Source: CAG-492 sp035388585
GTDB lineage: Bacteria; Bacillota; Clostridia; TANB77; CAG-508
Direction: 5' to 3'
Assembly (NCBI GenBank): GCA_035388585.1
Contig: DAOOQE010000006.1
Coordinates: forward strand, 1 to 61,970
DNA length: 61,970 nt
The notes beneath the pieces are model-generated. The model saw only the letters and a list, made by a program, of their open reading frames with translations. It did not search any database and had not been told where the DNA came from. Shown in pieces: positions 15,434-23,786 of the stretch. Each line of letters begins with the position of its first letter. The stretch's first letter is position 1. Position numbers and translations under genes: made by a program.

Positions 15434-17056
15434 TTAAAATACTGGTTCATCATTTGTTGAACAATTACATGAAGTATTTTGTTCTTTTTTATCTGTAATA
15501 ATGCTTTCAGTTGTTAATATCATAGAAGCAATTGATGCTGCATTTTGTAGTGCACTACGAGAAACTTTAGTCGGGTCTACAATCCCAGCTTTTTTCATAT
15601 CTACATATTCTTCATTTGCAGCATCAAACCCTATTCCAATATCACTTTGTTTTATTTTTTCCAAAATAATTGCTGGTTCAAGTCCTGCATTTATAGCAAT
15701 CTGTCTTGCTGGTTCTTCTAGTGATTTTAAAACAATTTTTGCACCTATTTTTTCTTCTGGACTTAGTTGTTCAATTAATTTTTCTACATCTGGAATTACA
15801 TTAATATATGCTGTTCCACCTCCAGCTACAATACCCTCTTCTACAGCAGCTTTTGTAGCAGAAAGTGCATCTTCAATTCTCAATTTTTTTTCTTTCATTT
15901 CTACTTCTGTAGCCGCACCAACTCCAATTACTGCAACTCCGCCTGATATTTTAGCAAGTCTTTCAGATAAATTTTCTTTTTCATATTCACTTTTCTCTTC
16001 TAACAACTGTGTTTTAATTTGAGAAATTCTTTCTTCAATTTTATATTTTTCTCCTATTCCATCTACAATTATAGTATTTTCTTTCTGTACTTTTATTTGT
16101 TTAGCTTTTCCAAGTTGTTCTATTGTAGTATTTTTAAGCTCTAATCCTAAATCAGAGGTTATAACTTCTCCACCAGTTAAAATAGATATATCTTCTAACA
16201 TAGCTTTTCTTTTATCTCCAAATCCTGGTGCTTTAACTGCAACAACATTTAGAACTCCTCTTAATTTATTTAATACTAATGTAGATAATGCCTCTCCTTC
16301 TATATCATCACATATAATTACTAACTTACCTGATTGTTGCATAACAGATTCTAGCAATGGCAAAATTTCTTGTATATTGCTTATTTTTTTATCTGTTATC
16401 AAAATATACGGATTATCGATTATTGCTTCCATTTTTTCTGTATCTGTAACCATATATGGAGAAACATAACCTTTATTGAATTGCATTCCTTCTACAACTG
16501 TTAGTTCAGTATTAGATGTTTTTGATTCTTCTATTGTTATAACACCATCTTTTGAAACTTTTTCCATTGCTTCTGAAATTAGTTTTCCTATTTCTTCACT
16601 ATTTGCTGATATGCTTGCTACTCTTGCAATATCTTCTTTCCCATTTACTGTAGAACTTATTTTTCTTAATGATTCAACAGCAGTATCTACTGCCTTATCT
16701 ATACCCTTTTTTATTAACATAGGATCTGCTCCTGCTGCAACATTTTTAACCCCTTCTTTTATCATACTTTGAGCTAAAACAGTTGCTGTTGTTGTACCAT
16801 CTCCAGCAACATCATTAGTTTTTGTTGATACTTCTTTTACTAATCTTGCTCCCATATTTTCGAAAGGATCTTCTAATTCAATTTCTTTTGCTATTGTCAC
16901 ACCATCATTTGTTATTAATGGGGCACCAAAATTTTTATCTAAAACTACATTTCTTCCCTTTGGTCCTAATGTTACTTTTACTGTATCAGCTAACTGATTA
17001 ACTCCATTTAATAATTTTTTTCTGGCATCTTCACCAAATTTTATTTGTTTTGCCAT
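15434..17056 (-). CDS. groEL: 60 kDa chaperonin GroEL
   Basis: ATP-driven folding chamber with GroES. The protein is complete (540 residues) with classic segments: LGPKGRNVVLDKNFGAPLITNDGVT at the nucleotide site, VAGDGTTTATVLAQ, KAPGFGDKRKAMLEDI, and AAVEEGIVAGGGTAY. The C-terminus is unusual. Instead of the Gly-Gly-Met repeat tail, it ends in a cysteine-containing stretch (QNTSCNCSTNDEPVF). It is co-transcribed with groES, 44 bases upstream, under a CIRCE operator. Confidence 0.98.
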   Translation of the reverse strand: MAKQIKFGEDARKKLLNGVNQLADTVKVTLGPKGRNVVLDKNFGAPLITNDGVTIAKEIELEDPFENMGARLVKEVSTKTNDVAGDGTTTATVLAQSMIKEGVKNVAAGADPMLIKKGIDKAVDTAVESLRKISSTVNGKEDIARVASISANSEEIGKLISEAMEKVSKDGVITIEESKTSNTELTVVEGMQFNKGYVSPYMVTDTEKMEAIIDNPYILITDKKISNIQEILPLLESVMQQSGKLVIICDDIEGEALSTLVLNKLRGVLNVVAVKAPGFGDKRKAMLEDISILTGGEVITSDLGLELKNTTIEQLGKAKQIKVQKENTIIVDGIGEKYKIEERISQIKTQLLEEKSEYEKENLSERLAKISGGVAVIGVGAATEVEMKEKKLRIEDALSATKAAVEEGIVAGGGTAYINVIPDVEKLIEQLSPEEKIGAKIVLKSLEEPARQIAINAGLEPAIILEKIKQSDIGIGFDAANEEYVDMKKAGIVDPTKVSRSALQNAASIASMILTTESIITDKKEQNTSCNCSTNDEPVF

Positions 17057-17100
17057 TTATATTCACTCCAATCTTTTTATTAAATTTTTATCAAATTTTA

Positions 17101-17382
17101 TTATTCTACAATTGCTAATATATCATTTTGTTTTACTATAATTAAATCATCTCCCTGGTACTTTATTTCTGTACCTGAATATTTATTTAAAATTACTTTA
17201 TCACCTTTTTTTATGTACATTTTAATTTCATTTCCGTCTATTTCCCCTCCTGGGCCTACTTCTAAAACCTCTGCAATTTGAGGTTTTTCTTTAGAGTTAT
17301 TTGATAAAATAATTCCACTTTTTGTTGTATCCTCACTTTCTATCATTTTTACTACAACTCTGTCTAACAATGGTTTTAACAT
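17101..17382 (-). CDS. groES: 10 kDa co-chaperonin GroES
   Basis: Heptameric lid of GroEL. 93 residues: LKPLLDRVVVKMIESEDTTKSGIILS with the mobile loop in the expected place, then VLEVGPGGEIDG and GDKVILNKYSGTEIKYQGDD. AAGGAGG lies 8 bases before the ATG. First gene of the groES-groEL operon. Confidence 0.97.
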   Translation of the reverse strand: MLKPLLDRVVVKMIESEDTTKSGIILSNNSKEKPQIAEVLEVGPGGEIDGNEIKMYIKKGDKVILNKYSGTEIKYQGDDLIIVKQNDILAIVE

Positions 17383-17448
17383 TATATTACCTCCTTTTTA
17401 AATAATACTATATAGTATATGCGCATATTTAATATAGTATGATAATAA

Positions 17449-17473
17449 TTTTAATAGGATTATCCTATTAAAA
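17449..17473. promoter_or_regulatory. Perfect palindrome in the groES leader
   Basis: Two 12-bp arms, TTTTAATAGGAT and ATCCTATTAAAA, around one central T. It is distinct from the CIRCE element and lies between it and the groES start, inside the predicted transcript. It could be a second operator or a leader hairpin; no regulator is suggested by the sequence. Confidence 0.6.
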
Positions 17474-17474
17474 C

Positions 17475-17513
17475 AAATTATTAGCAGTCTTAATATTCGA
17501 CTGCTAATAATTT
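17475..17513 (-). promoter_or_regulatory. CIRCE operator (HrcA site) of groESL
   Basis: TTAGCAGTC (17481-17489), nine bases, GACTGCTAA (17499-17507). This is the canonical CIRCE layout, TTAGCACTC-N9-GAGTGCTAA, with one compensated change per arm. The symmetry extends to 15 bp per arm. It overlaps the -10 region of the promoter, as expected for repression by HrcA. hrcA itself is not in the window. Confidence 0.93.
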
Positions 17514-17537
17514 ACAATATTTTTTCAAATTTGTCAA
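17509..17537 (-). promoter_or_regulatory. groESL promoter
   Basis: Minus strand: -35 TTGACA (17532-17537), 17-bp spacer, -10 TAAATT (17509-17514), running straight into the CIRCE element. The -35 lies just upstream, immediately after pyrG. Confidence 0.75.
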
Positions 17538-17546
17538 TATATTTTT

Positions 17547-19136
17547 TTAAATTTGTGATTTTATAAATTCACTGAAAAGCGGTGCAGGCTTATTGGGTCT
17601 TGATTTCAATTCAGGATGAAATTGAGAAGCTATAAAAAATTTATGTTCTTTTACTTCTATAATTTCAACTAAATTACCATCTGGCGAAATTCCTGAACAT
17701 ATTAGTCCATTTTCCTCTAATTTTTTCTTATATTCATTATTATACTCATATCTATGTCTATGTCTTTCATATATAATATCCTTATTATATATATTCTTAG
17801 CTAATGAATTTTCTTTAATTTTGCATGGATATTTTCCAAGCCTCATTGTTCCGCCCTTTTCTTTTATGTCTTTTTGCTGTTCCATTATATGTATTACTGG
17901 ATTTTGTGTATCTGCTAACTCTGTAGAATTTGCATCTTTAATTCCCAATACATTTCTAGCAAATTCAATTACTGCTAATTGCATACCTAAACAAATACCT
18001 AAAAATGGTATATTGTTTTCTCTTGCATACTTTATTGTTTCAATTTTACCTTGTATTCCTCTATTACCAAATCCACCTGGAACAATTATTCCAGTAAATT
18101 CACTTAAAATTTTCTCAACATTTTTTTCATTAATTTTTTCTGAATTAATAAACTCAATTTTCACTTGAACATCATTTGAATAACCACCATGTTTTAAGCT
18201 TTCAACAACTGATAAATAAGAATCTTCTAACTCAATATATTTACCTACAATTGCTACCTTTATATTTTTATTTTGTAAATTTTTAATTCTTTTAATTAAT
18301 TTTTCCCATTCTTCATTATTTGATTTATTATTTTTTAATCTTAAATGATTACATACAACATTTGCAAGTCCTTCTTTTTCTAACATTAATGGTGCTTCAT
18401 ATAATATTTCAACAGTAGAATTCTGTATTACATTTTCTTTTCTTACATTACAAAACAAAGCAATTTTCTCTTTCATTCCATCTTGAATTTTTAATTCTGA
18501 TCTACATACAAGAACATTTGGTTTAATCCCTAATGATTGTAATTCTTTTACAGAATGTTGTGTTGGCTTTGATTTTAGTTCATTAGATCCTGAAATATAA
18601 GGCAATAAAGTTACATGTATATACATTACATCTTCCTCAGATTGTTCTATTCCTACTTGTCTAATTGCCTCTAAAAATGGAAGACTTTCTATATCTCCTA
18701 CAGTTCCACCTATCTCAGTTATAACAATATCAATTTCTGAATCTGTAAATTTATATATTTTATCCTTTATAGCATTAGTAATATGTGGTATAACTTGAAC
18801 AGTTTTTCCTAAATAGTCTCCTCTTCTTTCTCTTTCTATTACTTCAGAATATATTCTACCAGTTGTTATACTTGAATTCTTTGTTAAGTTCTCATCTGTA
18901 AATCTTTCATAATGACCCAAATCTAAATCAGTTTCTGCTCCATCATCAGTAACAAAAACTTCCCCATGCTCACAAGGGTTCATTGTTCCTGGATCTACAT
19001 TTAAATATGGATCAAATTTTTGATTAACTACTTTGTACCCTCTATTTTTTAGAAGTCTTCCTAATGATGCTGCGGTAATACCCTTTCCTAAGCCTGATAC
19101 TACTCCACCTGTTACGAAAATAAATTTTGTTTTCAT
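17547..19136 (-). CDS. pyrG: CTP synthase
   Basis: Converts UTP to CTP with glutamine as amino donor. The amidoligase domain begins KFIFVTGGVVSGLGKG (P-loop-like, about 5-20) with CEHGEVFVTDDGAETDLDLGHYERF. The C-terminal class I glutaminase has GICLGMQ (nucleophile Cys) and QFHPELKSRP. At 529 residues it is complete. No well-spaced Shine-Dalgarno precedes this ATG. The nearest one (AAAGGAG, 19181-19187) is about 45 bases upstream, in front of minicistrons, the second of which stops one base before the pyrG ATG. Translational coupling is therefore likely. An attenuator-like terminator also lies in the leader. Confidence 0.97.
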   Translation of the reverse strand: MKTKFIFVTGGVVSGLGKGITAASLGRLLKNRGYKVVNQKFDPYLNVDPGTMNPCEHGEVFVTDDGAETDLDLGHYERFTDENLTKNSSITTGRIYSEVIERERRGDYLGKTVQVIPHITNAIKDKIYKFTDSEIDIVITEIGGTVGDIESLPFLEAIRQVGIEQSEEDVMYIHVTLLPYISGSNELKSKPTQHSVKELQSLGIKPNVLVCRSELKIQDGMKEKIALFCNVRKENVIQNSTVEILYEAPLMLEKEGLANVVCNHLRLKNNKSNNEEWEKLIKRIKNLQNKNIKVAIVGKYIELEDSYLSVVESLKHGGYSNDVQVKIEFINSEKINEKNVEKILSEFTGIIVPGGFGNRGIQGKIETIKYARENNIPFLGICLGMQLAVIEFARNVLGIKDANSTELADTQNPVIHIMEQQKDIKEKGGTMRLGKYPCKIKENSLAKNIYNKDIIYERHRHRYEYNNEYKKKLEENGLICSGISPDGNLVEIIEVKEHKFFIASQFHPELKSRPNKPAPLFSEFIKSQI

Positions 19137-19137
19137 T

Positions 19138-19177
19138 TTACAAATATATGATATACATTTTATTAAGCGTAAATCAT
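19138..19177 (-). promoter_or_regulatory. Minicistrons preceding pyrG
   Basis: After AAGGAG come two tiny frames: ATG-Ile-Tyr-Ala-stop (19177-19163) and ATG-Tyr-Ile-Ile-Tyr-Leu-stop (19158-19138). The second ends TAA, one base, then the pyrG ATG. This spacing suits re-initiation by ribosomes that have read the minicistron. Functional significance is inferred. Confidence 0.45.
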
Positions 19178-19340
19178 AATCTCCTTTCTTAATTTATTTT
19201 TAAATATTTTGTTTACCATAAATCAAAAACATTTTCTTGATTTTATATGAAAGTATCTTTCTGGATATTATAAAAAAGCAATTTTTTTTATAATAAATAT
19301 TTGTCATTTAATAAATTAATATATTAATATATATATTATA

Positions 19341-19394
19341 AAAAAAAAAGATAGATTTTAAAAACTCCAAAAGGGGGTTTTTTTTAAATCTATC
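19341..19394 (-). terminator. Attenuator-like terminator in the pyrG leader
   Basis: On the minus strand, GATAGATTT...AAACCCCC, loop TTTT, GGAGTTTTTAAAATCTATC, then ten T. There is no upstream minus-strand gene for it to end (deoD is divergent), and a promoter lies just beyond it, so it can only act within the pyrG leader. A C-rich left arm resembles the B. subtilis pyrG attenuator, which senses CTP. Confidence 0.7.
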
Positions 19395-19412
19395 ATTTAA
19401 TATATTAAAAGA

Positions 19413-19441
19413 ATTTTAACATTAATTTATAAATATATCAA
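19413..19441 (-). promoter_or_regulatory. Predicted pyrG promoter
   Basis: Minus strand: TTGATA (19436-19441), 17-bp spacer, TAAAAT (19413-19418). The start would be near 19406, about 12 bases before the attenuator hairpin. I see no GGGC at the start point, unlike B. subtilis pyrG. Confidence 0.5.
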
Positions 19442-19472
19442 TAATTTTTTAAATTAAATTTAAAATTTTTCG

Positions 19473-19520
19473 ACTTGTTATTACAAAATCGCAATTAATT
19501 TTTCACTTCACCAAATTTCT
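19473..19520. repeat. Dispersed ~55-bp repeat, copy 2 (diverged)
   Basis: Contains GTTATTACAAAATCGCAATT then TTTTTCACTTCACCAAAT, matching copies at 2165 and 27693. A second partial core, CTTACAAAATCGCATTTAAC, lies at 19573-19592. Confidence 0.55.
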
Positions 19521-19617
19521 CAACTTAAATATTGCTTTCGATGTTGCATTAAATCATGCAACTTGTATTTAACTTACAAAATCGCATTTAACTTATTAAT
19601 TTTTGTTGTATTTAATG

Positions 19618-19645
19618 TTGACTTTTTTCGTCACTATGATATTAT
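19618..19645 (+). promoter_or_regulatory. deoD promoter
   Basis: -35 TTGACT (19618-19623), 16-bp spacer, -10 TATTAT (19640-19645), about 28 bases before the deoD ATG. It overlaps the extra in-frame codons upstream of 19674 and so argues against the longer reading. Confidence 0.6.
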
Positions 19646-19673
19646 TTTAATAATAATTATTAAGGAGGTTACA

Positions 19674-20393
19674 ATGACACCACATATAAATGCAAAAAAA
19701 GATGATATTGCTAAAATAGTTTTATCCCCAGGTGATCCGTTACGTGCAAAATATATAGCAGAAAATTTTTTAGAAAATTCAAGATTGGTAAATACAACAA
19801 GAAATATGTTAGCATATACTGGAACATATAAAGGAACTGACATAACTGTTTTTTCTTCTGGTATGGGAATGCCTAGTATGGGTATATATTGTTATGAATT
19901 ATATAAATTTTATAATGTTGAAAAAATTATTAGAATAGGTTCATGTGGTTCTTATCAAAAGGATTTAAAATTATTAGATACAATTTTAGTTGATAACAGC
20001 TATACAGAAAGTAATTTTGCTTATACATTAAATAATGATAATTGTAAGTTTGTTGAGTCATCAAAATTTTTAAATTCGATTATTGAAGAAACATCAGAAT
20101 CTAAAGGTTTAAGTATTTTTAAAGGAAATGTTTTTTGTAGTGATATTTTTGATAAATATATAACAGATAATTCTCATTTATTAAGTCGTTTTCCAGATGA
20201 ATATAATATTATAGGTGCTGAAATGGAGTCATTTGCTCTTTTTTATATAGCAAAATTACTAAAAAAAGAAGCAGCATGCTTACTTACTGTTGTTGATACA
20301 ATTTCTGATAAAAAAGAAATAAGTTCTGAAGATAGAGAAAAATCTCTAGATAATATGATATTTATTGCACTTGAAACTTGCACAAAACTATAA
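19674..20393 (+). CDS. deoD: Purine-nucleoside phosphorylase, DeoD type
   Basis: Hexameric phosphorylase that splits purine (deoxy)nucleosides to base and (deoxy)ribose-1-phosphate for salvage. Motifs: TPHINAKKDDIAKIVLSPGDPLRAKYIAE at the N-terminus, SSGMGMPSMGIYCYELYKFY, RIGSCGSYQ, and AEMESFALFYIAK for nucleoside binding, then TVVDTISDKKE containing the catalytic Asp. 239 residues, the family's normal length. AAGGAGG lies just upstream of ATG 19674. An in-frame ATG at 19563 is rejected because it lies before the promoter. It stands alone with its own terminator. Confidence 0.96.
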   Translation: MTPHINAKKDDIAKIVLSPGDPLRAKYIAENFLENSRLVNTTRNMLAYTGTYKGTDITVFSSGMGMPSMGIYCYELYKFYNVEKIIRIGSCGSYQKDLKLLDTILVDNSYTESNFAYTLNNDNCKFVESSKFLNSIIEETSESKGLSIFKGNVFCSDIFDKYITDNSHLLSRFPDEYNIIGAEMESFALFYIAKLLKKEAACLLTVVDTISDKKEISSEDREKSLDNMIFIALETCTKL

Positions 20394-20452
20394 ACAACAA
20401 TTAAGTTTGTTAATCTTACTTGATTTTTTTACAAATAATTTTTTATACATCA

Positions 20453-20505
20453 AAAAGTGATGTTTACTCTATTAACATTATGTTATTAAGTAAAACATCA
20501 CTTTT
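20453..20505. terminator. Bidirectional terminator, deoD/greA
   Basis: AAAAGTGATGTTT-ACT / AGT-AAAACATCACTTTT around a 20-base loop, between the convergent deoD and greA genes. Confidence 0.85.
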
Positions 20506-20524
20506 AATTTTTAGATTTTTCAAC

Positions 20525-21001
20525 CTATTTTGTTATTGATAAAATTTTATATTTTAGAATACCAGCTGGTGCTTGTACTTCAACTATTTGATCTTTTTGT
20601 GCTCCCATTAATGCTGTACCTATTGGAGATTCATTTGATATTCTATTTTTATTTAAATCTACTTCTGTAGATCCAACAATAGTATAACAAACTTCTTCAT
20701 TGTATTCTACATCAAATAATTTTACTGTATTTCCAACTTGAACTTTTTTTGTATCAATTTCAGATTCATCAATAATTTTAGCATATCTTAATTTATTTTC
20801 TAATTCTATTATCTTATTTTCATTATCTGATTGTGCAGTTTTAGCTTCATCATATTCTGAATTTTCTGACAAATCTCCATATCCTAAAGCTATTTTTATT
20901 CTATCTGCTATTTCAGCTCTTTTTTCAGTTTTTAGAAAATCTAATTCTTTTTCTAAATTATTAAATCCCTCTTGTGTTAATAATACTTCTTTTTCTTCCA
21001 T
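20525..21001 (-). CDS. greA: Transcription elongation factor GreA
   Basis: Stimulates cleavage of backtracked RNA by RNA polymerase. The N-terminal antiparallel coiled coil (about 1-75) bears the acidic tip GDLSENSEYDEAK, which reaches the polymerase active site. The C-terminal FKBP-like domain includes ISNESPIGTALMGAQKDQIVEV. 158 residues, typical. AGGAGG precedes the ATG and a consensus promoter lies upstream. Confidence 0.97.
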   Translation of the reverse strand: MEEKEVLLTQEGFNNLEKELDFLKTEKRAEIADRIKIALGYGDLSENSEYDEAKTAQSDNENKIIELENKLRYAKIIDESEIDTKKVQVGNTVKLFDVEYNEEVCYTIVGSTEVDLNKNRISNESPIGTALMGAQKDQIVEVQAPAGILKYKILSITK

Positions 21002-21042
21002 ATTAAATACCTCCTGTCTTAATATATATTCAAAGCTTTATC

Positions 21043-21071
21043 ATATTAAACTAGATTATTATTTTTGTCAA
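21043..21071 (-). promoter_or_regulatory. greA promoter
   Basis: Minus strand: TTGACA (21066-21071), 17-bp spacer, TAATAT (21043-21048). Confidence 0.75.
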
Positions 21072-21095
21072 GTGATTTATGATTTTTAAATACAT

Positions 21096-21284
21096 CTATT
21101 TATATATCTGTATTACTTGAAATTTATTTATCTCTGTAATATTAATAATACCTCTACTACCAACAAATTCCTTAATAATCAAATTATTTTTATTTGTTTG
21201 CTGAATTATCATATCATAGTTTTTTCTAAAAATCAAGCTTTCATACAATTCAGTTTTATCAAATTTTTCTATTAAATCATACAT
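21096..21284 (-). CDS. Doubtful small protein (62 aa)
   Basis: An open frame starting MYDLIEKFDKTELYESLIFR with mixed charged and hydrophobic composition. I recognise no family. No Shine-Dalgarno is visible before the ATG and I found no promoter. The greA promoter lies downstream of its stop, so it would not need to be co-transcribed. It may be a chance frame or a decayed gene. Confidence 0.3.
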   Translation of the reverse strand: MYDLIEKFDKTELYESLIFRKNYDMIIQQTNKNNLIIKEFVGSRGIINITEINKFQVIQIYK

Positions 21285-21340
21285 TTTAAAATATTCTTAC
21301 ATACTCTATTTTTATTTTTTTATTTGGCTCATATATCAAA

Positions 21341-21385
21341 AAATCACCTACCTATATACAATTGTATATAATATGTAGGTGATTT
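21341..21385 (-). terminator. Terminator of the GH18 gene
   Basis: AAATCACCTAC / GTAGGTGATTT around a 23-base loop that is itself partly self-complementary, with TTTTTTG following on the minus strand. Confidence 0.8.
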
Positions 21386-21463
21386 AAATATTATTCCTAT
21401 TTTTTAAATTTAGTAATATCCTGGAACAGAAAAATATTTTTAATATTTAAATTAATGTTTGTT

Positions 21464-23119
21464 TTAAATATTTAGCTTTTCTTTAATAATTCCCCATATA
21501 CTATCTTTTTCAAAACCTTTAACCCAAAATCCTGCTCCTGCTAATTTATATTGATTTATCAATTCTAATTTGTACATAACTGATTTTTCATCTTCTAGCC
21601 ACATTTTATAGGTTGTTCCATTTTTTTCGTATTGAATATAGTTTTGCTTACAACTTTCATCCCAAATTATTTCAACACCTTCAGGAATATTTTTTTCTAG
21701 ATTTTTCATACTTACTACTGAACTTGATAATCCTTGAGAACTTTCTTTCCATAATCTTGTATAAAAAGGAATTCCTAAAATTATTTTTTCTGCTACGACT
21801 TCTTCCTGTTCTAAGAATTTTTTAATAGATTTTTCTACCCAATCATAACCTGCTACAGTTCCAGGTGTTTTAGATGATACACCATTTTGATCATATGCCA
21901 TAAAAACAATATAATCTGCAACATTTCCTATTACATTTCTGTTAAAGCACAAAGACCAATCTGGCGATCCATCTGGTGCTGTTACATCAACTGAAAATAC
22001 TGCATTTTTTGTTTTAAGCCTTGGAGCAAGTTCAATTACAAATCTTGAAAACACATCTTTATCTTTTTGATACATATTTTCAAAATCAAGATTTATCCCA
22101 TCCAAATCATATTTTTCAACGTATGATACTATACTATTTATTAATTCTAATCTTAGTTTTGAATCATTCATTATTTTTGAAAATGCCTCTTTTTTCTCTG
22201 CAGAATCAGTATTATTTGCAACCATTGGCCAAATTTTGTAATTATTATTTTTTGCCCATTGAATATATTGTTCTCCATACGTTCCTACATTTTCTTTTAA
22301 AAGACCGTCCTTTAAATAGAAAAAGGCTGGTGAGACAACATTTACTCCTTCTAATTTAACTTGTCCTCTTTCTGGAGCATGTGAATATTCTGAAAAATAT
22401 TCCCAAACAAGACTTATATTTCCTTCAACTTGTTTTGTGATTTTTTCTTGTTCTTTTTCAATTTTTATTTCTGTTAAATTTTTTTCTTCAACATAACCGA
22501 TCTTTCCATTTTTAGTTCTTACCTTTACCCACCCTTTCAAGTCATTATCAGCTGGTATTATTGTAAGTTTTTCATTTGAATATATTTTATCAACAGTTCT
22601 TGAAATATAGCTTGATTTATATTTTACAGATATTTTTTTACTTGCTTTTGCTGTTTTAAATTCTCTTTCTAATGATTCAAATATTATTATATTTTTATCT
22701 TTTATATATGTTATTTTTATATTATACAATTCTTCTAATTTAGAAATTGGAATATAAATTTTTTCATTTAATGTAATTGCATGTGCATTAACCATTTTTA
22801 CATCATTAATAGAAGTACTACCATTTTGCAATGGTATATATGCAATATTATCTCTATATGTACTTATTATTCTATTATATGTTTTATCATAAAATATATA
22901 TTTATCATAGTAATTTTTTATATCTTCCATAGATAAATATATAATATCATTTTCTACATAAACTTTATTTTTCATTTTTGATGTAACATTTGTGTAATTA
23001 ATTACCAAATTTGTTCTATCTGTTATTTCAGTTTTTTCAAAATCCGGTGCATATTTAAGAGCAAAAATTATTGTAAGCAAAATTGCCATTACTACTACTA
23101 TTTTAGCAAAATTTTTCAT
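21464..23119 (-). CDS. Glycoside hydrolase family 18 protein (SleL/YaaH-like) with SH3 domain
   Basis: 551 residues, exported and membrane-anchored by an N-terminal helix (ILLTIIFALKYAPDF region, 5-25). Residues about 45-150 resemble the copper-amine-oxidase-N-type stalk domain common in clostridial cell-wall proteins (IAYIPLQNG; KIYIPISKLEELYNI). About 155-220 is a bacterial SH3 domain (GWVKVRTKNGKIGYVEE). The rest is a GH18 barrel with the catalytic motif DGINLDFE at 340-347 (Glu347 the proton donor) and FMAYDQNG. GH18 enzymes of this type cut N-acetylglucosaminyl bonds in spore cortex peptidoglycan; a cortex or wall role is inferred. The gene is monocistronic. The nearest spore gene is spoVM, 0.5 kb away. 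Confidence 0.88.
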   Translation of the reverse strand: MKNFAKIVVVMAILLTIIFALKYAPDFEKTEITDRTNLVINYTNVTSKMKNKVYVENDIIYLSMEDIKNYYDKYIFYDKTYNRIISTYRDNIAYIPLQNGSTSINDVKMVNAHAITLNEKIYIPISKLEELYNIKITYIKDKNIIIFESLEREFKTAKASKKISVKYKSSYISRTVDKIYSNEKLTIIPADNDLKGWVKVRTKNGKIGYVEEKNLTEIKIEKEQEKITKQVEGNISLVWEYFSEYSHAPERGQVKLEGVNVVSPAFFYLKDGLLKENVGTYGEQYIQWAKNNNYKIWPMVANNTDSAEKKEAFSKIMNDSKLRLELINSIVSYVEKYDLDGINLDFENMYQKDKDVFSRFVIELAPRLKTKNAVFSVDVTAPDGSPDWSLCFNRNVIGNVADYIVFMAYDQNGVSSKTPGTVAGYDWVEKSIKKFLEQEEVVAEKIILGIPFYTRLWKESSQGLSSSVVSMKNLEKNIPEGVEIIWDESCKQNYIQYEKNGTTYKMWLEDEKSVMYKLELINQYKLAGAGFWVKGFEKDSIWGIIKEKLNI

Positions 23120-23345
23120 TTTTATTTTGTATGATTAATAATCATACTCTCCTTCCTAAATTTGTTTAAAATATTTTACTATTTAAATATAACATATCAA
23201 CTTTTTTTATACAAGTTTAATTTTATTTCTTACTAAACTGTAACAAAAATATCATATTTGTCTTAAACTTATATAAACTAATTACTAAAAATATCTTTAT
23301 CCATTGTATTTATTATTCTGACAGTGATTTTTTTTTGAAAAGTAC

Positions 23346-23374
23346 TTGTTTTTTTAGATAATCTATGTTAGAAT
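23346..23374 (+). promoter_or_regulatory. rpmB promoter
   Basis: -35 TTGTTT (23346-23351), 17-bp spacer, -10 TAGAAT (23369-23374). The remaining 23120-23345 stretch holds no gene that I can see. Confidence 0.6.
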
Positions 23375-23419
23375 TATTGTTAGTCAATTTAATTCGTGCT
23401 ATAGGAGGTGCAATAAGTC

Positions 23420-23617
23420 ATGGCTAAATGTGAAGTTTGTGATAAAACACAATCATGGGGAAATAAATTAAGTATTGCTCGTTCTCACATAAGTAGAAGA
23501 ACATCAAGAACTTTCAAACCAAACTTAAGAAATGTAAAGGCTGAAGTAAACGGTCAAGTAAAAAAAATTACTGTATGTGCACATTGTTTACGTTCTGGAA
23601 AAGTTAAAAGAGCTTAA
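23420..23617 (+). CDS. rpmB: 50S ribosomal protein L28
   Basis: 65 residues beginning MAKCEVCDKTQSWGNKLSIA, with the typical SHISRRTSRTFKPNLRN core. Two CxxC pairs (CEVC near the start, CAHC near the end) make this the zinc-ribbon (C+) form of L28, which may be replaced by a C- paralogue under zinc limitation in some bacteria. AGGAGG precedes the ATG. Monocistronic, with promoter and terminator visible. Confidence 0.97.
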   Translation: MAKCEVCDKTQSWGNKLSIARSHISRRTSRTFKPNLRNVKAEVNGQVKKITVCAHCLRSGKVKRA

Positions 23618-23637
23618 TTTTATATTGAATAGAAAAA

Positions 23638-23661
23638 TCTCGCTTTTGCGAGACTTTTTTT
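23638..23661 (+). terminator. rpmB terminator
   Basis: TCTCGC, TTTT loop, GCGAGA, then CTTTTTTTT. The T-run abuts the stop codon of the convergent spoVM gene. Confidence 0.92.
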
Positions 23662-23738
23662 TATGTATCTTTAAATCCAAATACTAATTTTACTATCCCT
23701 CTTAAAAATCTAGGTACTTTTTTAACAACAACTTTCAT
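23661..23738 (-). CDS. spoVM: Stage V sporulation protein SpoVM (25 aa)
   Basis: A 25-codon gene reading MKVVVKKVPRFLRGIVKL followed by VFGFKDT. This matches the pattern of B. subtilis SpoVM (MK...KLPKFLGGIVRAMLG): an amphipathic helix with a proline near position 9 that recognises the positively curved forespore membrane and anchors the coat basement layer through SpoIVA. AAGGAGTG lies 6 bases before the ATG. Context agrees: spoVM lies next to rpmB in B. subtilis also. The gene is far below the size cut-off of ordinary gene finding. It strongly suggests the organism sporulates. Confidence 0.85.
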   Translation of the reverse strand: MKVVVKKVPRFLRGIVKLVFGFKDT

Positions 23739-23786
23739 TTTAATCACTCCTTATACTTTTATTTATGGTTATTATTTAACATTATT

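Noticed and set aside
15501..16772. Long plus-strand frames opposite groEL
   Set aside because: They arise from the low stop frequency opposite a conserved gene; Ser/Ile-rich and without initiation signals.
19563..19673. N-terminal extension of DeoD by 37 codons
   Set aside because: It lies upstream of, and overlaps, the deoD promoter, is not family-like, and a perfect Shine-Dalgarno marks the ATG at 19674.
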